Source: Flavobacterium sp. UBA7665 (lineage in GTDB: Bacteria > Bacteroidota > Bacteroidia > Flavobacteriales > Flavobacteriaceae). From it: a DNA stretch of 43,364 bases. Positions 1 through 6,948 of this stretch are shown here, in pieces (position 1 is the stretch's first letter; the number at the start of each line of letters is the position of its first letter). The notes below the pieces were generated by a model. It worked only from the letters and a program-made list of their open reading frames with translations. It was not told the DNA's origin and ran no database searches. The stretch spans positions 8,699 through 52,062 of the forward strand of contig DLHP01000015.1 of the NCBI GenBank assembly GCA_002483285.1, read 5' to 3'. Position numbers and translations under genes: made by a program.

Positions 1-372
1 TCTAAATGAAAAGCAGTTGCAATCATAGTGGAAATACCTTGCTGTTGCAGTTTTGCGAGTGGATTGCATATCCGGAATGAGATTTGTAGTCTAAATTAAA
101 AGCCGTTTCAATCTTAGTGGAAATGCTTTTGCTGTTGGAGTTTTGCGAGTGGATTGCATATCCAGAGTGAGTTGCGTAGTCTAAATGAAAAGCAGTTGCA
201 ATCTTGGTGGAATGCTTTTGCTGTTGGAGTTTTGCGAGTGGATTGCATATCCAGAATGAGATTCGTAGTCTAAATGAAAAGCCGTTTCAATTGCTGTTGA
301 AGTTATTACGACTGGATTGCATATCCAGAATGAGCTCCGTAGTCTAAATGAAAAGCTGTTTCAATCTGCGAT
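1..372. repeat. Tandem array of an ~89-bp unit, about 4.3 copies
   Basis: Each unit begins TCTAAATGAAAAGC and ends near GGATTGCATATCCAGAATGAG followed by a short variable stretch and GTAG. Units lie at 1-89, 90-179, 180-268, 269-342 (shortened by an internal deletion) and a partial copy from 343 to about 372. Copies differ by scattered substitutions, so the array is old enough to have diverged. Every full unit carries the half-palindromic core GGATTGCATATCC. No open reading frame runs through it, and there are no unique spacers, so it is not a CRISPR array. It may extend beyond the left edge of the window. Its function is not apparent. Confidence 0.9.
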
Positions 373-378
373 TGAAAC

Positions 379-444
379 GCTTTTTGCTTTCCAGAAATGA
401 ATTTTACGAGCGAGCTCGACATTCATTTCTGGAAAGCAAAAAGC
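379..444. repeat. Perfect 23-bp inverted repeat with 20-bp spacer
   Basis: Arms 379-401 and 422-444 are exact reverse complements (the arm starts GCTTTTTGCTTTCCAG). The spacer contains the self-complementary octamer CGAGCTCG (411-418). RNA from either strand would fold into a very stable hairpin. It lies between the tandem array and the tRNA terminator, and its right arm runs into the terminator stem. Confidence 0.9.
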
Positions 445-465
445 CCGAGTAAAACTCGGGCTTTT
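439..465. terminator. Bidirectional intrinsic terminator after tRNA-Arg
   Basis: The 12-bp stem AAAAGCCCGAGT / ACTCGGGCTTTT (439-450 and 454-465) has a 3-nt loop. It is flanked by A and T runs, so it can end transcription in both directions. It lies 11 bp downstream of the tRNA, which is read on the minus strand. Its left side overlaps the right arm of the 23-bp inverted repeat. Confidence 0.8.
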
Positions 466-476
466 CTATTCTTAAG

Positions 477-550
477 TGACCTCGACTGGATTCAAACCAG
501 TAACCTCTTGAGCCGTAATCAAGTGCGCTATTCAGTTGCGCCACGAGGCC
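477..550 (-). tRNA. tRNA-Arg (anticodon ACG)
   Basis: The minus strand folds as a full cloverleaf of 74 nt including the discriminator A. Parts: acceptor GGCCTCG/CGAGGTC (one G-U pair), D stem GCGC/GCGC, anticodon stem CTTGA/TCAAG with loop TTACGGC, variable loop AGGTT, and T arm ACTGG/CCAGT with loop TTTGAAT. Loop positions 34-36 read ACG, which gives arginine; A34 would normally be converted to inosine to read CGN codons. CCA is not encoded and must be added after transcription. A terminator follows at 439-465. Confidence 0.95.
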
Positions 551-785
551 TTTTTTGTGGGTGCAAATATAGGTATTAATCTTGCATTTGCAAATCAATT
601 GTAAATAAAATTTCAGTAATTTTCGTCGGGCGGTTGGCATTGCTACGTATTGATTGGTATTAAACAATGTGCTTTTTCACAACGGTTTACAGAATAAGCT
701 GAAAATGATGCGATTGCCACACAAAAAAACCGACAACCCAATCAATCAGTGTTCCTCCGGCTAAATTGTTAATTTTTAAGCCAAT

Positions 786-2072
786 CTATTTCTTTTTATC
801 CTCGTGGTCCTCAAAGGTAAATTCACGCAACTGCGGCGCCTTGAAAAACGTAAATGCAATTACGCCCAAAGTAATACAACCTCCGGTCACTACTGCCCTT
901 ACAGTACCCAACCAATGCGCCATGACGCCACTTTCAAAATCACCCAGTTCATTGGATGAACTGACAAACATTGTATTTACGGCGGCCACACGACCACGCA
1001 TCTCATCGGGTGTGACCAATTGCAGGATGGTACTCCTGATAACCACGCTCACCGCGTCGAACATACCTGAAAGTAAAAGCATCAGAAAAGACAGGTAGAA
1101 GTTTTTTGAAAGTCCAAAGATGATAATCGATACCGCAAAACCCGTCACGCACAAAAACAACTTACGTCCCGGATACGTCCTGAGCGGCAGGAATGCGAGC
1201 AAGCCCAATGTCAACAATGCTCCAATTCCCGGAGCCGATCGCAGAATACCAAACCCCATTTCATTGACATGCAAAATCTCTTTCTGGTACACAGGCAGCA
1301 AGGCCACCGCGCCACCAAACAACACCGAGAACATATCCAGGCATTGGGCCGCGAGCAAGGTCGGTGTTTTTAGCACAAACCGCAAACCTTCGGTAACACT
1401 CTGCAAAACCGGTTCTTTCACTTTTTTTAAAATCGGCTTGACCGCAATGCGCAATAATGGATAAAACAAAATGACTTCGAGGATGACCACCGCTAGTAAT
1501 CCTGCCGGGACGCCCATCGAAGCGATAGAAAATCCGGCTGCCAATGGGCCGAGCACGGCGCCCATCTGCCAAGCCATACTGCTCCAACTGGTCGCGTTGG
1601 GGTAATGTTCGCGCGGAACCACCATCCCAAACAAGGCAAACATCGACGGGCTGTAAAAAGCGCGTAAGGCACCTCCGATAAATATAAAAAAGTACACCAA
1701 CGCACTGATTGAAGTAACAGAAAGGCTTGCATGTACCGCCGGCAATGCAACGGTGAAAAGGCAAATCCCAGTAATCAGGTAGCCAATCATACAGGTAAAT
1801 ACCATCTTGCGCTTTTCATTCTGGTCTACGACATGGCCGGAGAAAAACGAGCAGCCGATGGCGGGAATCACTTCGGCAAGGCCCACCAATCCCAATGATA
1901 ATTTATCCCCGGTGATTTCAAAAATCCAGTAATAAATAATGGTTGTCTGCATGTTGAGCGCAAAGATAATCCCAAACCTAAGGGTAAGATAGGAAACAAA
2001 TTCTTTGATCTTGAGCGATGGATTTTTCCCGAAAAAGCCCGAAGCAGGAAAAGGCGTTGTGTTTTTCGACAT
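786..2072 (-). CDS. MFS transporter, EntS-like exporter family
   Basis: This 428-residue inner-membrane protein has about twelve hydrophobic segments. The MFS motif A between helices 2 and 3 is visible as GHVVDQNEKRKM (residues 79-90). The overall pattern fits the MFS_3/enterobactin-exporter-like group of drug or siderophore exporters, driven by the proton gradient. The substrate cannot be read from the sequence. An upstream GTG start (2078) is possible, but the ATG at 2072 (protein starting MSKNTT) is preferred because it lies about 20 nt after the predicted transcription start set by the box at 2098-2105. It is a single gene transcribed away from the pentapeptide gene. Confidence 0.85.
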   Translation of the reverse strand: MSKNTTPFPASGFFGKNPSLKIKEFVSYLTLRFGIIFALNMQTTIIYYWIFEITGDKLSLGLVGLAEVIPAIGCSFFSGHVVDQNEKRKMVFTCMIGYLITGICLFTVALPAVHASLSVTSISALVYFFIFIGGALRAFYSPSMFALFGMVVPREHYPNATSWSSMAWQMGAVLGPLAAGFSIASMGVPAGLLAVVILEVILFYPLLRIAVKPILKKVKEPVLQSVTEGLRFVLKTPTLLAAQCLDMFSVLFGGAVALLPVYQKEILHVNEMGFGILRSAPGIGALLTLGLLAFLPLRTYPGRKLFLCVTGFAVSIIIFGLSKNFYLSFLMLLLSGMFDAVSVVIRSTILQLVTPDEMRGRVAAVNTMFVSSSNELGDFESGVMAHWLGTVRAVVTGGCITLGVIAFTFFKAPQLREFTFEDHEDKKK

Positions 2073-2097
2073 GGACACTGGCTGTGAGATGAGCCGG

Positions 2098-2124
2098 CAA
2101 AGTTACTAATAATGTCATTCGCAA
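2098..2124 (-). promoter_or_regulatory. Candidate promoter of the MFS gene
   Basis: On the minus strand a TAACTTTG box (2098-2105) matches the Bacteroidota -7 consensus TAnnTTTG. A TTG lies at 2122-2124. The spacing of 16 nt is slightly shorter than usual for this promoter class. Confidence 0.45.
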
Positions 2125-2215
2125 GTGAGAACGACACAAGAGATTTTCGTCAGAACGGCGAAGCAGTCTATTAAAATTTGGCAGATTCCCCTCGAGGTGA
2201 GAACGGCAGACGCAC
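2118..2215. repeat. Degenerate intergenic repeat relic
   Basis: The phrase GTGAGAACG occurs twice (GCAAGTGAGAACGACA near 2122 and GAGGTGAGAACGGCAGACGC near 2195), with CGTCAGAACGGCGAAGCAG between them. The composition and phrasing resemble a dispersed intergenic element that I recall from Flavobacterium chromosomes. That resemblance is from memory; only the internal duplication is seen directly. Confidence 0.4.
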
Positions 2216-2236
2216 GCAAATCATTATATTCGCCAA

Positions 2237-2809
2237 ATGAGCAATTACGTCCTTGATGCCACGTACCAACACCTGACCTACGCGACAGACGACTTGAATT
2301 TTACCGATTTTGAACGCTGTACCTTTAGCCATTGTAACTTTTCTGCCTGCACTTTTCTCGCGGTGACTTTTATAGACTGCACCTTTACCGATTGTGTTTT
2401 TGATGGTGCCAAAATCAACTATGTAGCGTTGCGGACAGCGGCTTTCATTCGTTGCCAAATACGCGAGGTTAATTTCTCCATGTGCGACAAATTGATTTTT
2501 GAGATTTCGTTCAACCAATGCATACTTGATTTTTCAAAATTCTATACACTCAAGCTCAAGGCAACCCCGTTTTTAGATTGCAGCCTGGTTGCAGTAGATT
2601 TTATGGCAGCCGACCTAACCGAAGCGATTTTCGATAATTGCGATCTGTACCGTGCCGAGTTTGCCAAGGCAATTGCCCACAAAGCCGATTTCAGAACGAG
2701 TTGGAACTACACCATCGACCCCGAAAAGACAAAGATTAAAAAAGCAATGTTCTCCCGAGCCCAAGTGAAAGGACTGTTGTACAGGCACGAAATCCAGGTA
2801 GCAGACTAG
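2237..2809 (+). CDS. Pentapeptide-repeat protein
   Basis: This 190-residue soluble protein shows pentapeptide repeats of the A(N/D)LXX type over residues about 18-160. Aromatic or aliphatic residues (F, L, I) recur every fifth position, for example in FERCTFSHCNFSACTF. Such repeats form a right-handed quadrilateral beta-helix. The length and two-block arrangement resemble Qnr/MfpA-like proteins that mimic DNA and bind gyrase, but the same fold occurs in many proteins of unknown role. Cysteines are unusually frequent. The gene converges on the acetyltransferase gene with a 4-bp overlap (stop codons share CTAG at 2806-2809). The fold is secure and the function is open. Confidence 0.85.
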   Translation: MSNYVLDATYQHLTYATDDLNFTDFERCTFSHCNFSACTFLAVTFIDCTFTDCVFDGAKINYVALRTAAFIRCQIREVNFSMCDKLIFEISFNQCILDFSKFYTLKLKATPFLDCSLVAVDFMAADLTEAIFDNCDLYRAEFAKAIAHKADFRTSWNYTIDPEKTKIKKAMFSRAQVKGLLYRHEIQVAD

Positions 2810-3303
2810 ATTTTTTTCTCCATTTTATAATCTTCCATGAGATAACCACGCCCGATATCGATGTCTTCTTCCCCGACGATTTCAAAACCGTGCTTGCGGT
2901 AAAAGATTTGCGCCTTGTTGAATCGGTTCACGTTGAGGGAAATGACTTTGGAGTGGTTCGCCATCGCCCTGTTTTCAATGGCTTCCATCAACAACTTACC
3001 TGCGCCTTTACCTTGCGACTGGGGCAACAGGTAAATTTTGTGCAGCCGCGTAACGGGTAGTGTTTGATAATTGTGTTCGTAGGAAGCAAACCCGAGTGCC
3101 ACATCATCTTCGGTAAGCAACAGGAAACGGTGTTTTTTTTGGGTATAATTTTCAGACAATGCCACTTCAGAATAAAACGCATCGAGCATGTATTGCAATT
3201 GTTCGGGCGACAAAATTTCGCCATAGGCATCGGGCCAGGTTTGGTAGGCGATGTCTCGGATCGTGGCAAAATCGGCTTCATTGGCTTCACGGACGGTCAT
3301 CAT
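2806..3303 (-). CDS. GNAT family N-acetyltransferase
   Basis: This 165-residue protein has the GNAT fold. Motif A is seen as LLPQSQGKGAGKLLMEA (residues 93-109), the acetyl-CoA pyrophosphate-binding loop. The C-terminal NKAQIFYRKHGFEIVGEE is the usual motif B region. It should acetylate a small molecule or protein amine; the acceptor is unknown. Its ATG at 3303 overlaps the kinase stop codon upstream by 4 bp, so translation is probably coupled to the kinase. A second in-frame ATG directly follows (3300). It is the last gene of the AraC-receiver-kinase-GNAT operon. Confidence 0.88.
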   Translation of the reverse strand: MMTVREANEADFATIRDIAYQTWPDAYGEILSPEQLQYMLDAFYSEVALSENYTQKKHRFLLLTEDDVALGFASYEHNYQTLPVTRLHKIYLLPQSQGKGAGKLLMEAIENRAMANHSKVISLNVNRFNKAQIFYRKHGFEIVGEEDIDIGRGYLMEDYKMEKKI

Positions 3304-5093
3304 GTTTTATTTTTTGGAAGATAAATCGAAAATTTGGCGCCTTCATTGGGCCTGGCCTTGACCTTAATAAATCCGTTGTGGTTGTCGGCTACCCTTTTGC
3401 AGATGGCCAAACCCAAGCCAGTTCCCGAATATTTGGCGTCGGTTTCAAGCCGTTGGAACAGGTAAAAAATCTTACCCGCGTATTCTTGTTTGAAACCAAT
3501 GCCGTTGTCGGCCACGACAATCTTATGGTAGTCATCCTCGGCAACCGGTTTGCCATTGTGCATCTGGCGCGACGCAATTTTCTCGGTTTTGATGTGGATT
3601 ACGGGTGGTACACCTTCCCTGCTGTATTTTAGCGCGTTGGTGAGAAGGTTGGTAAACAATTGCTCGAGCTGGAAACGGATGCCGTCTACTTGTGGCAATT
3701 CACCGATATGGATTTCTGCTTTTTTCTCATCGATGGTTGTAGCAAGATCCTGAACGACCTGCCGCGCGATGTCACCCAGCCTGATGGGCTCAAAAGCCTT
3801 ATCGCCTTTAACCGTGCGTGAGTAATTGAGTAAATCAATAAGCAAAGCTTGGGTACGGTTGGCGGCCAGCTTGATTTTTGAGAAGTATTCGCGTCCCTGG
3901 TCTGAGAGTTTTTGGGTTTCATTTTCCTCGAGCCTCGAGATGAACATCTGGATTTTGCGCAGCGGCTCCTGCAAATCATGGCTCACGATGTTGTTGAACG
4001 ACTCGAGTTCTTCGTTGATGGATTGGAGTTCGCGATTGTTTTCCTCGAGTTCGCGCGTATTGAGAAACTGCTCGGTGATATCGTAATTCACGCCAATCTT
4101 AACGGTCTGGCCGCGACTGTTTTTGGTAAAATTGCCCACCGCCATAATGTAACGTGTTTCGCCAGAGGGCAGGATATAACGGCACATGGCTGATGTCGGT
4201 TCAAGGTTTTCGAGCGAATCGTTGTGCACTTTCATCATGCGCTCATAGTCATCGGGATGCAGGTATTTGCCCATTTCGAGCGCATCTGGCTTCGCTTTGT
4301 CGGGGTCGATACCCATGAGGCGGTAAAAATTATCAGAGAAGGTAAAACTTTTGGTTTCGAGGTTGTATTTCCAATGGCCAAAACCTGCAATCTTTTCGGC
4401 ATTGTTGAAAGAGTAGTTCAGGAATTTGAGCTCGTCGTTGGCGCGTTGCAACTGGTGGATGTCGACTTTCATCTTATTGAACGACAGCAATAAAATCAAC
4501 AGCGAAAGAATGACCAGCAAAAACGCGGTCGCGGCCGAATCCTGCAACTCAAAATGGTGGTTGGAGTTGTGGTACCGCACCTTAACGCGCTCGCTGTTGA
4601 TGGTCTTGTACACAAAGGCACGCATATCGTCGGTACAACTGCTGCTTTCCAGCAGTTTGGCATTAAGTTCGTTGAAATCGACTTTCTTGGCCTTGGCAAT
4701 GGTGACGGTTTCGCGGAACAACTCAAACCGGTAATCGATGAGCTTTTTAAGGCTATCGATGTCTTTGGTGCGCAAAGCGTTGTTGGAAGCGAGTTTGTTT
4801 AGGTTTTTGAGGTTCAACTCAATACTTCCGCGGCTCAAAAAGCGATTGCGGATGTAATTCTCGTCTTTGGTGATAATGAAACTGCGCAGGTTGGTCTCAT
4901 AAATACTGATTACAGAAAGCAGTTTCTCGAGTTCAAGCTGGGTTTCATTGGAGTTGGCAATGACTTCAACCGATTTGTTGAGTTCCTGCATCTGCGCGTA
5001 AAACACCGTGGCGATATAACAAATCACAAGAATGGCGATTCCCAAAGCGATTTTAAAAACCTGCGAATTCTTATATAGCTTCAGGAATTTCAT
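3300..5093 (-). CDS. Membrane-bound PAS histidine kinase
   Basis: Counted from the ATG at 5093 this is a 597-residue sensor. It has a short N-terminus and membrane helix 1 (about 13-32). An extracytoplasmic helical region of roughly 150 residues resembles CHASE3. Membrane helix 2 lies at about 188-205, followed by one PAS domain (about 230-345). A dimerisation/phosphoacceptor domain holds SHDLQEPLRKI (His372), and the HATPase domain has N, G1 (DNGIGF) and G2 (GTGLGLAICK) boxes. The dimerisation box is of the phytochrome-like type often paired with small receiver proteins, and such a protein is encoded just upstream (11-nt gap). A TTG at 5099 is an alternative start. The input signal is unknown. 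Confidence 0.9.
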   Translation of the reverse strand: MKFLKLYKNSQVFKIALGIAILVICYIATVFYAQMQELNKSVEVIANSNETQLELEKLLSVISIYETNLRSFIITKDENYIRNRFLSRGSIELNLKNLNKLASNNALRTKDIDSLKKLIDYRFELFRETVTIAKAKKVDFNELNAKLLESSSCTDDMRAFVYKTINSERVKVRYHNSNHHFELQDSAATAFLLVILSLLILLLSFNKMKVDIHQLQRANDELKFLNYSFNNAEKIAGFGHWKYNLETKSFTFSDNFYRLMGIDPDKAKPDALEMGKYLHPDDYERMMKVHNDSLENLEPTSAMCRYILPSGETRYIMAVGNFTKNSRGQTVKIGVNYDITEQFLNTRELEENNRELQSINEELESFNNIVSHDLQEPLRKIQMFISRLEENETQKLSDQGREYFSKIKLAANRTQALLIDLLNYSRTVKGDKAFEPIRLGDIARQVVQDLATTIDEKKAEIHIGELPQVDGIRFQLEQLFTNLLTNALKYSREGVPPVIHIKTEKIASRQMHNGKPVAEDDYHKIVVADNGIGFKQEYAGKIFYLFQRLETDAKYSGTGLGLAICKRVADNHNGFIKVKARPNEGAKFSIYLPKNKT

Positions 5094-5104
5094 CCTCAAA
5101 GGCT

Positions 5105-5557
5105 TTATATGCTGAAGAAAAATGTTTCTTTATTGAGTCCTGAGGAATGGAATTGCCAGTTCATGTGAACCACTTCCTTGATTACTTTTTTTAACTCAGA
5201 AAAATCATTGGGCTTTTTGATATAGATGTTGGCACCTTCTACAAAGGTATTCTCAATGTCTTTTTCTGACGATGACGTAGAATAAATGGCAACAGAAACA
5301 TTCTTAAATCGTTGGTCTGCGCGAATTTCCTTAAGGCAATCTAAACCATTTTTGTATGGCATGTTCAAATCCAGGAATAGGATGTGCGGCAATTGGGAAT
5401 CCGGATTGTTCATGTACTCCATCAGGTCTTTTCCGTCGTTGAAGAGCGTAAGCTGATTGGTCATCTTCAATTCAGCAATCGCTTCGCTGAAAAAGGTGCG
5501 GTCATCTTCATCATCATCCGCCAGAAGAATTCTCAATGTACTTTCGTTTGTGAGCAT
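5105..5557 (-). CDS. Single-domain response regulator (Rcp1-like)
   Basis: This 150-residue protein is one receiver domain with no output domain. The acidic pocket is seen as ADDDEDD near the start, the phospho-acceptor is Asp63 in FLDLNMP, and the switch Thr/Ser and Lys (IYIKKP, about residue 115) are present. Rcp1-type receivers take phosphate from phytochrome-like kinases and act through protein contact rather than DNA binding. It sits between the AraC regulator (14-nt gap) and the kinase (11-nt gap), which makes it the likely partner of that kinase. Confidence 0.9.
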   Translation of the reverse strand: MLTNESTLRILLADDDEDDRTFFSEAIAELKMTNQLTLFNDGKDLMEYMNNPDSQLPHILFLDLNMPYKNGLDCLKEIRADQRFKNVSVAIYSTSSSEKDIENTFVEGANIYIKKPNDFSELKKVIKEVVHMNWQFHSSGLNKETFFFSI

Positions 5558-5571
5558 AACGTAGGGTTATT

Positions 5572-6129
5572 TTAATTGTTGGTTAATTTTCTGCGTTTGT
5601 CTACAATTCTCTTGAACATAGACGGCGTAAGCCCAGTGACTTTCTTGAACTGGCTTGACAGATAGGCCACACTGCTGTAATTGAGCTTGTATGAAATCTC
5701 GGTCAGGGTTAGTTCTTCTTCGATAATCAATTTCTTGGCGCGTTCTACTTTCTGTATAATGATAAAATTCTCTATAGACGTATAGGTGTTTTCAGAGAAA
5801 ATATTGGCGAGGTGCCCATAACTAAAATTGAGCTTATCCGAAAGGTAATGCGAAATGGTTGTATTGGGCATCTTATCTTTCTCATACACCATCTCTACTA
5901 TGGTATCCTTGATTTTCTGGATCAATTGTGCTTTCTGGTTGTTGACGATGTTGATCGAATATCTACCCAATGTCTGCTGCAGCTCGGCAAAAGTTTCTGC
6001 GGGCACTTCGTCACTAATCTCTATTTCGCCCAAATCCAGCAGTTGGTATTTGATTTCGAGTCTCTCGAGTTGCTCCTGGAGAATGACACGACAAGCCATG
6101 ATTCCGTCGAAATTAATGTAAAGCTTCAT
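5572..6129 (-). CDS. AraC-type transcriptional regulator with short N-terminal domain
   Basis: This 185-residue protein has an AraC/XylS DNA-binding domain over about residues 85-180. Both helix-turn-helix units can be seen, the second around LTLTEISYKLNYSSVAYLSS and then FKKVTGLTPS. The first ~75 residues are not a cupin domain but a short alpha/beta domain (MKLYINFDG...LLDLGEIEIS). This is a family commonly met in Bacteroidota beside two-component genes. As first gene of the operon it probably controls its own expression. It lacks a receiver domain, so any link to the neighbouring receiver protein would be by protein contact. The effector is unknown. Confidence 0.85.
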   Translation of the reverse strand: MKLYINFDGIMACRVILQEQLERLEIKYQLLDLGEIEISDEVPAETFAELQQTLGRYSINIVNNQKAQLIQKIKDTIVEMVYEKDKMPNTTISHYLSDKLNFSYGHLANIFSENTYTSIENFIIIQKVERAKKLIIEEELTLTEISYKLNYSSVAYLSSQFKKVTGLTPSMFKRIVDKRRKLTNN

Positions 6130-6227
6130 AAAGTGATTTTAACTAAGTTTTGCATAAATATAATTGAAAAATTCTACACGGCGAGAATCAGCGGCGAATT
6201 AAACGATGAAATGCAACAGTTTTCGTG

Positions 6228-6257
6228 GGCTTTATCCTAAAAAAATCTGATAAAGCC
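6228..6257. repeat. 9-bp inverted repeat between miaE-like gene and araC-type gene
   Basis: The arms GGCTTTATC (6228-6236) and GATAAAGCC (6249-6257) are perfect reverse complements around a 12-nt A/T-rich loop. It lies in the 173-bp gap downstream of the tRNA hydroxylase gene and about 100 bp upstream of the AraC-type gene. On the minus strand the T run lies in the loop rather than after the stem, so it is not a standard terminator. It may be an operator or a weak terminator. Confidence 0.55.
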
Positions 6258-6302
6258 TTGAAAATTAAGCCGATTAAAATTTTCATAAAATTTTGAGGGT
6301 CG

Positions 6303-6896
6303 CTATCCGTGGATGGTTTCGCTTTTTCCGTATTTAGCGATTACCGACGCCTCGAACTCTAGCCATTCGCGCCAGCGTTGTTCTACGTCAATCCCATGCC
6401 CGTATTTCCTGGCATAAGAGATGAAAGTCGTGTAATGTGCCGCTTCGCTTTCCATAAGGTCGCGGTAGAATACCGACAATTCGGGATCGTTGATGTTTTC
6501 AGAAAGCACCTTGAAACGCTCACAGCTCCTGGCTTCGATCATGGCCGAAAACAACAACCGTTCTACAAGCCCCGAAACCCGGCTACCCGTGTTGCTGCGC
6601 TTCATATATTGCGCGAGTTCACCTACATATTCATCTTTGCGTTCGCGGCCCAGTTGAAGCCCGCGTTTTTTGATGATTTCATGTACCATGTCAAAATGCT
6701 CGATTTCTTCCTTGGCCAAGGCAAGCATATCGGTGACCAAATCCGGGAACTCCGAGTTGATTGTAATGAGCGTAATGGCATTCGATGCCGCTTTCTGCTC
6801 ACACCAAGCATGGTCTGTAAGGATTTCAGAAATATTCTTTTCTACGATATTCACCCAACGCGGATCGGTAGGCAGTTTTAATCTAAGTATCGACAT
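6303..6896 (-). CDS. miaE: MiaE-like tRNA-(ms2io6A)-hydroxylase
   Basis: This 197-residue protein matches the MiaE group of ferritin-like di-iron enzymes, which hydroxylate the isopentenyl group of ms2i6A at tRNA position 37 using O2. The four-helix pattern of iron ligands is visible: CEQKAASNA, then LAKEEIEHFDMVHEII (ExxH), EARSCERF, and SEAAHYTTF (ExxxH). The ATG at 6896 gives MSILRLKLP. Upstream in-frame codons run into the neighbouring receptor gene and were not used. A TAATTTTG promoter box (6920-6927) lies just upstream. The symbol is given by family resemblance; related proteins in Bacteroidota are also annotated this way. Confidence 0.85.
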   Translation of the reverse strand: MSILRLKLPTDPRWVNIVEKNISEILTDHAWCEQKAASNAITLITINSEFPDLVTDMLALAKEEIEHFDMVHEIIKKRGLQLGRERKDEYVGELAQYMKRSNTGSRVSGLVERLLFSAMIEARSCERFKVLSENINDPELSVFYRDLMESEAAHYTTFISYARKYGHGIDVEQRWREWLEFEASVIAKYGKSETIHG

Positions 6897-6919
6897 GTTA
6901 TGAGGTGCTAAAAGTGCCC

Positions 6920-6927
6920 CAAAATTA
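6920..6927 (-). promoter_or_regulatory. -7 promoter box of the miaE-like gene
   Basis: The minus strand reads TAATTTTG, a full match to TAnnTTTG, about 24 nt upstream of the ATG at 6896. No good TTG -33 element is seen at the expected distance. Confidence 0.4.
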
Positions 6928-6948
6928 CAACAATAAACCCATTGCCCA

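Noticed and set aside
1..372. CRISPR array
   Set aside because: The units are ~89 bp, contiguous, and have no short repeats separated by unique spacers, and no cas gene is present.
379..444. Invertible DNA switch
   Set aside because: The spacer of 20 bp holds no promoter or coding segment, and no recombinase gene is nearby.
404..667. Open frame of 87 codons on the minus strand across the tRNA
   Set aside because: It reads LVAQLNSALDYGSRGYWF through the tRNA-Arg cloverleaf, a well-known kind of false protein from tRNA genes.
1261..1764. Minus-strand frame inside the MFS gene
   Set aside because: It is a shifted frame of the same strand as the transporter, with no homologous pattern or start context.
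2237..2809. Qnr quinolone-resistance gene
   Set aside because: Only the general pentapeptide-repeat fold and length agree; specific Qnr loops cannot be recognised by eye.
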